Source: Chitinophagaceae bacterium
GTDB taxonomy: Bacteria > Bacteroidota > Bacteroidia > Chitinophagales > Chitinophagaceae
Direction: 5' to 3'
Assembly: GCA_020853515.1 (NCBI GenBank)
Contig: JADYYU010000224.1
Coordinates: 1-5,489 of the forward strand
Length of the DNA stretch: 5,489 nucleotides
This document shows positions 1-5,489 of the stretch, one piece after another. The stretch's first letter is position 1; every line of letters begins with the position of its first letter. Made by a program: the position numbers and the translations under genes. Under the pieces are notes generated by a model that was not told the DNA's origin, made no database searches, and saw only the letters and a list, made by a program, of their open reading frames with translations.

Positions 1-2138
1 ACACCAATCCAACAGGCTTCGGTAAATTTCTGATGCATAACGATAATGCCTCCAATTATGCCACATTTACAAAATACGGAAGTGCCTTTCCGGGTGGTGT
101 TTCAGGTATCGCTTCGCAATATCCTTTTGCGAATATGCTGGCGTTCGGAAATAACGTAGGCCCTTTCATGTTGTCAAACAACGGAAACGTGGGCATTGCG
201 GTTATCACAGCAGGTGTAACCAATATGAAATTTAATGCCAACCAAACTACAGGTTATCTTGGACTGGGAGGCAACGCATTACCTGCAGCCAAGATCCATT
301 TTAATACAGCCACAGCAAACGACACCATCAAGTTTACCAACAGCGCTACCGGCCATACCGCTGCCGACGGACTGGAAATCAGAACCAACGGCACCGCAGC
401 AAGCATCATCAATAAAGAAAATAATACGCTCAGTCTGGGTACTTTCGACACGGCACGTTTAAGTATTTTAGCCAATGGCAATATAGGTGTGGGTACCACA
501 AGCCCTACTACCAAACTCGACATTAACGGTCAGATTCGTATTCGCGGTGGTGCACCTTTTGCTGGCAAAGTGCTGACCTCCGATGCAAACGGACTCGCAA
601 GCTGGCAATTTCCTGGAGGCACGCCCGATATTTTGCCCGGAACTGCCAAAGGAAATACTCCGTGGTGGAATGATACAATTTGGGTGAATAGCAGCAATAT
701 GCTGTATAACAATGGTACAAATATTGGTATCGGCACAAATGCACCTACTGCTTTATTTACTGTTAAAAACAGAATGCAGGTAGATTCAAATGGTTCCTTA
801 AAAATTGGTACAGGTGTAATTTTACCCAATACTTCGCTCAGCGTAAAAAATAGAATGATGGTAGATACAAATGGCACAGCAAAATTTGTATTGTCTCCCG
901 GCAAAGCAGTCCTTGATATTTCAGGCACCAATGACCCGCTAAACAATTTGCAGGTAATCAAAGGTGGCGCAGTGGGGCAACAGGGACTCTACTATACGAA
1001 TGACGGATTCTTTGGCAAAACCGAGTTTGTTATCAAAGATTCTTTAGGATTTCCGTACTTATATATCGCTGACAATGGCAGCAATGCACCCGACGGTATC
1101 ATGTTTTTGTCAGGAAATTTTTATGCCGATTCTGTATTTGCTGAGGATATCCGTGCATCTACAGCTCATGTCGATGACATGACCACTGATACTTTCACCG
1201 TCAATAATCAGCAGATTAACATCGGCTATACCCTGATGAGTAATTTATCGGATACCGGTAATGTACCTAGCCTGCAAGTGGAAGGGTTTTCAACTTTTAC
1301 ACATCCAAAAACGAATGGCTTTATCAAAGTAGTGCCCGGATTGAGCGATGCCACCGATATGACAGGTATTGTCAGTTTGATTACACCTGATACCACCCAA
1401 ACCAAAGGCGTGGGTATATTGTCTGAAGGCAACAAGGTAGGTCTGATCGCCAACGCTTTTAACAGTGGCACCTCGGCCCTGACACATGCGATCGAAGCCA
1501 CTGCCAGTAATAATGGTACTTGCACCGGTCTGCTTGTAAAAGCCATAAACCGCGGCGTGGTTTCCGGTACTAAAAACGCTATCATCGCACAAGCTACCGG
1601 AGGCTCAGTCAATAATGCAGGGTTATTTACAGGCGATCTGATGGTAACCGGAAATCTGTCTAAAGGGGGAGGCACCTTTAAAATCGACCATCCGCAGGAT
1701 CCTGAAAATAAGTATCTGATCCATAGCTTCGTCGAAAGTCCGGATATGATGAATGTTTACAATGGAAATATTGTTTCGGATGCGAACGGCGTTGCTGTAA
1801 TTACATTACCCGCCTACTTCGAAGCAGAAAATAAAGATTTCAAATATCAACTGACCGTGCTCGACAACAGCAACGATTTTGTAATGGCCAAAGTAAGCAG
1901 AAAAATCAGCAACAACACGTTCGAAATTCGCACCAGCAAAGGAAATGTTGAAGTAAGCTGGCAAGTGACCGGCATCAGAAATGACAAATGGGCTGAAGCG
2001 CACAGAGTGGTACCTGAAGTAGAAAAAGAAGCAAAATATAAAGGAAGCTACTGGCATCCGGAATTATATGGCAAACCTGCTGAGGAAGGTATTCTGATTC
2101 AAATGGGGAACGAGGAATCAACTTCATCGGTCAGATAA
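1..2138 (+). CDS. Fibre-like repeat surface protein, 5'-partial, with conserved C-terminal domain
   Basis: The frame is open from the left edge (first full codon at base 3) to TAA at 2136-2138, giving 711 visible residues; residue n begins at base 3n. The true start is upstream, and the ATG at 33 is internal. Seen: low-complexity Gly/Asn/Thr-rich sequence with a single Cys, and fibre-type repeats: NGNIGVGTTSPTTKLDING (about 158-176), a WWNDTIWV...NNGTNIGIGT block (221-245), a 27-residue tandem repeat around VKNRM (about 249-307), and degenerate repeats of the form GVGILSEG / GLLVKAINRG (469-548). The C-terminal domain (about 557-700) contains FKIDHP, HSFVESPDMMN, NGN and SWQVTGIR. Known: GNIGIGTTSP repeats are typical of trimeric phage-tail-fibre-like and bacterial surface proteins, often ending in a peptidase S74 chaperone. 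No S74 domain or T9SS tail is seen here; the chain ends GNEESTSSVR. Inferred role: an exported structural or adhesive fibre. No enzymatic residues are recognised and the exact function is unknown. A terminator follows 29 bases downstream. Confidence 0.85.
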   Translation, partial: TNPTGFGKFLMHNDNASNYATFTKYGSAFPGGVSGIASQYPFANMLAFGNNVGPFMLSNNGNVGIAVITAGVTNMKFNANQTTGYLGLGGNALPAAKIHFNTATANDTIKFTNSATGHTAADGLEIRTNGTAASIINKENNTLSLGTFDTARLSILANGNIGVGTTSPTTKLDINGQIRIRGGAPFAGKVLTSDANGLASWQFPGGTPDILPGTAKGNTPWWNDTIWVNSSNMLYNNGTNIGIGTNAPTALFTVKNRMQVDSNGSLKIGTGVILPNTSLSVKNRMMVDTNGTAKFVLSPGKAVLDISGTNDPLNNLQVIKGGAVGQQGLYYTNDGFFGKTEFVIKDSLGFPYLYIADNGSNAPDGIMFLSGNFYADSVFAEDIRASTAHVDDMTTDTFTVNNQQINIGYTLMSNLSDTGNVPSLQVEGFSTFTHPKTNGFIKVVPGLSDATDMTGIVSLITPDTTQTKGVGILSEGNKVGLIANAFNSGTSALTHAIEATASNNGTCTGLLVKAINRGVVSGTKNAIIAQATGGSVNNAGLFTGDLMVTGNLSKGGGTFKIDHPQDPENKYLIHSFVESPDMMNVYNGNIVSDANGVAVITLPAYFEAENKDFKYQLTVLDNSNDFVMAKVSRKISNNTFEIRTSKGNVEVSWQVTGIRNDKWAEAHRVVPEVEKEAKYKGSYWHPELYGKPAEEGILIQMGNEESTSSVR
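747..908 (+). repeat. 27-codon tandem repeat inside the fibre gene
   Basis: Two adjacent copies of an 81-base unit encode similar peptides. The first contains VKNRMQVDSNGSLKIG (from base 762) and the second VKNRMMVDTNGTAKF (from base 843), exactly 27 codons apart. The copies differ at many third positions and at several residues, so the duplication is not recent. The outer limits are approximate, because similarity fades outside the VKNRM-xVDxNG core. A repeated beta-strand/turn unit of a fibre shaft is the likely meaning. Confidence 0.7.
1407..1652 (+). repeat. Degenerate beta-structure repeats (protein level)
   Basis: Residues 469-548 of the fibre protein read as about four or five imperfect units of roughly 14-20 residues, each with a hydrophobic-alternating strand and an Asn/Gly turn: GVGILSEGNKVGLIANAFNSG, then TSALTHAIEATASNNGT, CTGLLVKAINRGVVSG, TKNAIIAQATGGSV and NNAGLFTGDLMVTG. 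This resembles the 'YGVYGxAxxSG...AGYFNGNVxVTG' repeats that often precede the same C-terminal domain in related proteins (from memory of the family). They probably form a beta-helical or beta-prism stalk just before the terminal domain. Confidence 0.5.
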
Positions 2139-2166
2139 GCTTAACGCTCTTTATTAAATTATGCAA

Positions 2167-2208
2167 AAAGAGGCTGCGCCAGGAATGGCCGGTCTCTTTG
2201 CTTTTTTT
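2167..2208 (+). terminator. Rho-independent terminator of the fibre gene
   Basis: An AAAGAG arm (2167-2172) pairs with CTCTTT (2194-2199). The helix continues inward as GCTG against CGGT (with wobble pairs), a single bulged C, and GCC against GGC around an AGGAAT loop. A run of seven T (2202-2208) follows. It lies 29 bases after the stop codon at 2138. Five A's precede the left arm, so it may also work weakly on the other strand. Confidence 0.85.
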
Positions 2209-2210
2209 GC

Positions 2211-2287
2211 CCTTCAGATCTTTTACTAATTTCAAACTATAGCATAAGCGCTTATGCATTCAGCTTTGGGCTCAAACTATCTGAAGG
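2211..2287. repeat. Nested element: inverted repeat, direct repeat and 16-base palindrome
   Basis: Outer arms CCTTCAGAT (2211-2219) and ATCTGAAGG (2279-2287) are perfect inverted repeats of 9 bases. Inside them TCAAACTAT occurs twice (2232-2240 and 2272-2280), exactly 40 bases apart. Between those copies sits the perfect palindrome GCATAAGCGCTTATGC (2242-2257). The second direct-repeat copy overlaps the right outer arm by two bases. No T-run follows, so this is not an obvious terminator. Its function is unknown; operator, small structured RNA and chance are all possible. Confidence 0.5.
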
Positions 2288-2722
2288 CAACAATGATCGT
2301 CTATTTCATAACCGTCACTATTTCCACACGACGAATTTGATTGTTTCCCATATATCCTTTTATGATTTTGAGATTTTTTTGGCTATTAGCCACAGTGATA
2401 AATTGCAAAATGACGACAGGTTATCATTTTAGAAAATATAACTTCGGTATAATTAAGCGCAATCCCCCATATGCTGTTTTCAAATAGACAACTTTGATGT
2501 CTCCAAACGCCGGACAATCTGATTAGCTGCCATGTCCATGATATACCAAACCCAAAAACAAGTTTTTCAATGCAATTAACGTTCAACCTTTTCAAGTATG
2601 CATGCTGAAATGGACAATTTTGAATCCAGGGAATATTCTGATAAAGGCACAGAGTTTGCAACAAGCAGGATGCTCTTTATCCTGGCAGGTATTATAAAAC
2701 TGTCCGCCAATCTATCAAAATA

Positions 2723-2761
2723 AAAAAGAGGCTGTCCCAATAAAGGTAACAGCCTCTTTTT
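2723..2761 (-). terminator. Bidirectional-type terminator of the T9SS-protein gene
   Basis: A perfect 13-base-pair stem, AAAAAGAGGCTGT (2723-2735) against ACAGCCTCTTTTT (2749-2761), closes a 13-base loop. Read on the minus strand, it lies about 20 bases after the stop codon (2784-2782) and ends in a run of six T. The A-run/T-run symmetry means it could also stop transcription arriving on the plus strand. Its left arm shares the 12-mer AAAAAGAGGCTG with the other terminator (2165-2176). Confidence 0.9.
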
Positions 2762-2781
2762 GCTGATAAATAATTTGACTT

Positions 2782-5489
2782 TTACTTTCTGATCAGCTTA
2801 TACGTTTTATTGTGCTTTGTATCCAGTAAATAATAAATGGCAGCCGGATACTCTTTCATATCAAGTTCATAACTCCCTTCTGCCTGAATGACTTTCAGGG
2901 TTTTGCCAACCGTATTCAACAGTTTTAATTCCGTTTTTTGCGCTGTATAAATGGTACAGCGATCGTCCATCGGGTTGGGATAAACTACGATCTCATTTGC
3001 ATTTTCACTAAACAGCAGCACCAGTTTACTGTATTCATATGAATGGTCATTGTCTATCGCTTTCAAACGATAATAATATTTATTTTCAATTAAATGCTTA
3101 TCTTCAAAACTGTAAGCATTTTGCGTTTTGCCTTTGGCTAAAACTTCTCCAATTTTTTCAAAGTTGATACCATCCGCTGAGCGTTCCACATCATACTTCG
3201 CCAGATTCGATTCGTTGGTTGCAGTCCAGCTCAAAACTGCATTTGCATTAACAAGCTTGCCTGAAAATGACAATAATTTTGAAGACAATGGAAATCCTGT
3301 AGCAGGACCGGGATCACCCAATCCGAAACCCGAAAAGCCGGTGTTAAATTCGCCTCTGATGAAATAGCCATTCAGGAAAGTATTTTTTGTGAGATTGGTT
3401 GCAAAATCACGGGCTGTACTTATGATGGCATTATTGATCACAATGGGCATTTTGAATATTTTACCCTGCGTATTCCAGGTGCGGCCTTCTGTTTCAAATC
3501 CAGTTTTTTCTGCATTGGTTACATAAAGCGTAATGGCATAATTGCCGGACGGGTTGTTATTGGCCGGTGTAATATGTAAGGTTTTATCAAATACTTTTTT
3601 AAGTACATCCGTTTCTCCGGTAATAAACTGAGCGCTATTGCCCACCCTGTCAATGTTTACCTGAGTACATCCATAATCATGATTACTCAGATTTTGAATT
3701 CGGGCCATAAGATCGCCATTGGCACTATATAGGTAAATGTCTCCGTTTGGACCTAGGTATTCATTATCATTCGTCAGTGTATTTTCAATTGAACGTGCTG
3801 ATTCTCCACTCAACACCAGATTATCGAATCCTACGGAAACTCCACCGGTATTATTATCAGTAACCCATCTCCATCCTAACAGGAAGGTTGTATTATTTAA
3901 GATGGCAGGCAGATCTACTGTTGAATTTACCACTGTTAAAGTGTTACCCATGGTAGGGCCACCGGGCACGGTTACCCATGTTGGTGTCACCGTATTGGTT
4001 GAATAAACCAGTTCCGCATAATCGTAGCCATCTTCGCCCTCTCCTACCCAATCAAAACTTGCCTGAAGGCTTGAATAGCCGGTGGCATTTACCAACCTGT
4101 GTACAAAACAGGTGGAAGTTGAATTGATATTATAACCGCAGGTATTCAATGAAAGCCTATAAACCTGCATTGTAAAATTATTAATAGTAGAGCCACATCC
4201 TGCAAAGTTTTTATTGCCCCATCTGTTAGAATTCGATCCGATCAGCGTCCAGCCTGCCGGCGGGTTAATGCCACTTTCAAAATCTTCAGTCAGAAATGTA
4301 ACCCTTTTCAGTAAAGGATTATCACTGTTATCATTGATGGTAAAGGCAGCATTTGGCACCACACCGATCACCGCAACTCCTGAAACAATATTAAACTGTA
4401 ATGCAAAGGTTTCAGGAATCAGTTCACTGCTTTGATCATCATAAATTCGCACAGTAACCGGCACCATACTGGTAGCGGCGTTAAATACTACCTGATGTGA
4501 TGGCGCTACAAAACTGCCATTGGTAGTATATTCAAAATCTAGAAATTCGGTTGCAGTTGCACCTGTTGCAATATCTACATTTGCGATCACCGGACTGGGA
4601 GGACCATAGGAAGCCATCACATTAACCGTATAATCTTTAAAGCTGCGGCAACCGATCGTAGACACGGTCGTTTCTTTGACCGTTTTTGAAGCGTATTCAA
4701 AATTTAATTTAGGCACATGCGGAAGAATTGCAGTAAACAGGCCGCGTCCGTGCGTTGCAGCCACCAAAGTATTATCGGTAGCCCTGAATTGAAGCATATC
4801 TACACGCACATTGGCAAATCCGTTATTCGTAGGTGCCCAGTTGGTGGCAGCACCGTTCAAATTATTTGTGCTCCATACACCAAGGTCAGTCGCTACAAAG
4901 GCCATATCGTTGCTATCAGGATGTATCATTGCCCAGCGAATCGGCATGTCAGGCAGATTTCCTTCTACAGATGTCCACGAAGTACCACCATTGGTTGACT
5001 CCCAGACACTGTTGGCACCAAAATTAGTGAAACTCAAAATAATATGATTTGAATTTCCGTTTTCGATATCGATACTGGAGATATAGAGTCCGTTTGATGT
5101 TGGTAAGCCTGTGGAGAGATTCGTAGCGCTTGGTGACACTGCAGCGGCATTGGTTACTTTCACAAACATAGGCGACAATCCTAATGCCTGAAATCCCATC
5201 CAGACAGTTGAAGGATTATTCGGATCAACCGTCACTGCTGAAATTTTGCGGGCACCGGTTACTGCGGAGATATCGCGGGTTGAACGTGTATTGGCAACGC
5301 CGACGTTTGATACCAATTCATAAAAGCCATTATTATGAGCACCGTATTGTATATCGTTGATATTATCATAGTCAGTTGGATTGATTAAGCGACCAGCTCC
5401 AGTACATCCGGCTACACCGCCGAAACCTCCACCACCATTATTCGACACATAGTATGCGTTATATACATAAGAGGTCAATTGAATATTGC
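2782..5489 (-). CDS. Large modular T9SS-secreted protein, 5'-partial
   Basis: The frame is open from the right edge (first full codon at 5487) to TAA at 2784-2782, giving 901 visible residues. The TTG at 5478 is an internal Leu codon, so the start lies outside. Domains seen, in visible numbering: residues 1-257, beta-propeller-like, with a Gly-rich loop (about 18-32), an Asp-box-like STNGGTSW near 165 and VAATHGRGLF at its end; about 283-394, Calx-beta-like (VRIYDDQSSELIPETF); about 396-563, choice-of-anchor-J/MAM-like, opening EDFESGINPPAGWTLIG and closing VGFDNLVLSGE; about 566-733, a beta-rich region with DYGCTQVNIDR and NPSGNYAITLYVT; about 735-828, fibronectin-III-like (VLSWTATNESNLAKYDVERS, YYYRLKAID); 830-901, T9SS sorting domain (VYPNPMDD ... 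YKLIRK). Known: such tails direct export through the outer membrane by T9SS, usually followed by cleavage and anchoring. Inferred: a surface or secreted binding/adhesive protein. No catalytic residues are identifiable, and an enzymatic N-terminus outside the window cannot be excluded. Confidence 0.9.
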   Translation of the reverse strand, partial: NIQLTSYVYNAYYVSNNGGGGFGGVAGCTGAGRLINPTDYDNINDIQYGAHNNGFYELVSNVGVANTRSTRDISAVTGARKISAVTVDPNNPSTVWMGFQALGLSPMFVKVTNAAAVSPSATNLSTGLPTSNGLYISSIDIENGNSNHIILSFTNFGANSVWESTNGGTSWTSVEGNLPDMPIRWAMIHPDSNDMAFVATDLGVWSTNNLNGAATNWAPTNNGFANVRVDMLQFRATDNTLVAATHGRGLFTAILPHVPKLNFEYASKTVKETTVSTIGCRSFKDYTVNVMASYGPPSPVIANVDIATGATATEFLDFEYTTNGSFVAPSHQVVFNAATSMVPVTVRIYDDQSSELIPETFALQFNIVSGVAVIGVVPNAAFTINDNSDNPLLKRVTFLTEDFESGINPPAGWTLIGSNSNRWGNKNFAGCGSTINNFTMQVYRLSLNTCGYNINSTSTCFVHRLVNATGYSSLQASFDWVGEGEDGYDYAELVYSTNTVTPTWVTVPGGPTMGNTLTVVNSTVDLPAILNNTTFLLGWRWVTDNNTGGVSVGFDNLVLSGESARSIENTLTNDNEYLGPNGDIYLYSANGDLMARIQNLSNHDYGCTQVNIDRVGNSAQFITGETDVLKKVFDKTLHITPANNNPSGNYAITLYVTNAEKTGFETEGRTWNTQGKIFKMPIVINNAIISTARDFATNLTKNTFLNGYFIRGEFNTGFSGFGLGDPGPATGFPLSSKLLSFSGKLVNANAVLSWTATNESNLAKYDVERSADGINFEKIGEVLAKGKTQNAYSFEDKHLIENKYYYRLKAIDNDHSYEYSKLVLLFSENANEIVVYPNPMDDRCTIYTAQKTELKLLNTVGKTLKVIQAEGSYELDMKEYPAAIYYLLDTKHNKTYKLIRK
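2785..3000 (-). other. T9SS C-terminal sorting domain (Por secretion tail type)
   Basis: The last 72 or so residues have the hallmarks of the type A sorting domain: a VYPNP opening, a 'KLLNTVGKTL' strand corresponding to the family's usual 'v.l.d..Gk.v' segment, a DMKEYPAAIYYL stretch where most members have 'dls.lp.GvYfl', and a basic end (YKLIRK). The common Gly before the final Y-strand is replaced by Ala-Ala (PAAIYYL), a mild departure. The domain ends exactly at the stop codon, as expected for a signal that must be C-terminal. Confidence 0.9.
3800..4303 (-). other. Choice-of-anchor-J / MAM-like domain within the secreted protein
   Basis: About 168 residues begin EDFESGINPPAGWTLIG with Trp-Gly shortly after (NRWGNK) and end VGFDNLVLSGE. 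That opening and the 'fDN' closing strand are the usual marks of the jelly-roll domain common in Bacteroidota secreted proteins. Three Cys (in AGCGST, NTCGYN and STCFVH) cluster in its first third and may form a disulfide. The central LQASFDWVGEGEDGYDYAELVYS fits the acidic, possibly calcium-binding strand of the family. Confidence 0.7.

Larger units (their letters stand above)
2139..2781. other. Long convergent intergenic region, no convincing gene
   Basis: These 643 bases separate the 3' ends of the two genes. Apart from a terminator at each end, they hold a nested repeat/palindrome element (2211-2287) and several GGACAAT-like motifs (2486-2705). I translated the stretch between the terminators in the likely frames. 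It gives only short or compositionally unconvincing frames, such as a 92-codon frame on the minus strand at 2386-2664 rich in Cys, Trp, His and Ile, with no recognisable motif. No tRNA or rRNA sequence was recognised. The region could be a decayed gene, carry an unrecognised small RNA, or be plain spacer. Confidence 0.6.

Noticed and set aside
33..35. ATG at 33 as the start of the fibre gene
   Set aside because: The frame is open upstream to the window edge (TNPTGFGKFL precedes it) in the same fibre-like style, and there is no promoter or signal peptide at this Met.
530..961. Long open frames antisense to the fibre gene (also at 1226-1675)
   Set aside because: They lie opposite a well-supported coding frame with clear family repeats. 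Their translations have no recognisable domains and are explained by the codon composition of the real gene.
2336..2370. Possible Bacteroidota promoter (TTTG ... TGATTTTG) on the plus strand
   Set aside because: The -7 element has TG in place of TA, and the 23-base gap exceeds the usual spacing of the TTTG / TAnnTTTG consensus. No gene follows.
2381..2391. GGCTATTAGCC mini-hairpin beside a T-run
   Set aside because: The stem is 5 base pairs with a one-base loop, and the T-run precedes it on the plus strand, so it is neither a plausible hairpin nor a terminator.
2386..2664. 92-codon open frame on the minus strand in the intergenic region
   Set aside because: Its translation is rich in Cys, Trp, His and Ile with no recognisable motif, its composition differs from both neighbouring genes, and no supporting promoter or homologous family was recognised. 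Most likely a chance frame.
2602..2697. 31-residue plus-strand frame starting ATGCTGAAATGG, ahead of the second terminator
   Set aside because: Position before a terminator is suggestive, but the peptide is short, shows no signal or toxin-like pattern, and has no evident promoter or ribosome-binding site.
4717..4998. Plus-strand frames opposite the propeller region
   Set aside because: The minus-strand frame is supported by domain motifs across its whole length, and the opposing translations show no family signal.

Overview
The window is moderately AT-rich bacterial DNA holding the 3' parts of two long convergent genes with a 643-base intergenic region between them. The best taxonomic clue is the C-terminus of the minus-strand protein. 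It ends in a type IX secretion (T9SS) sorting domain of the 'VYPNP...KLIRK' kind, found essentially only in Bacteroidota. The repeat style of the plus-strand protein (NGNIGVGTTSP motifs, and a WNDxxWVNSSNMLYNNGTNIGIGT block) fits the same phylum. An environmental, Chitinophagales-like member is plausible, but that is inference.

Layout: (1) Bases 1-2138, plus strand: the 3' portion of a large, low-complexity, probably exported fibre-like protein. It has 711 visible residues and its start lies upstream of the window. It carries degenerate tail-fibre/adhesin-type beta repeats and ends in a compact conserved C-terminal domain (FKIDHP...HSFVESPDMMN...SWQVTGIR), not in a peptidase S74 chaperone or a T9SS tail. 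(2) Bases 2139-2781: no convincing gene. A hairpin terminator follows each gene. Between them lie a 16-base perfect palindrome nested in direct and inverted repeats, and a set of similar GGACAAT-type motifs. (3) Bases 2782-5489, minus strand: the 3' portion of a large modular secreted protein (901 visible residues, start beyond the right edge). In order it has a beta-propeller with an Asp-box-like motif, a Calx-beta-like domain, a choice-of-anchor-J-like (MAM/jelly-roll) domain, a further beta-rich region, a fibronectin-III-like domain and the T9SS sorting domain.

Both genes appear to make cell-surface or secreted proteins, but they converge, so they are not an operon and nothing shows that they work together. 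No RNA genes, CRISPR array, insertion sequence, or catalytic or defence system can be supported. Neither promoter is in the window. The points most worth a second look are the conserved but (to my knowledge) uncharacterised C-terminal domain of the fibre protein and the small structured elements in the long convergent intergenic region.
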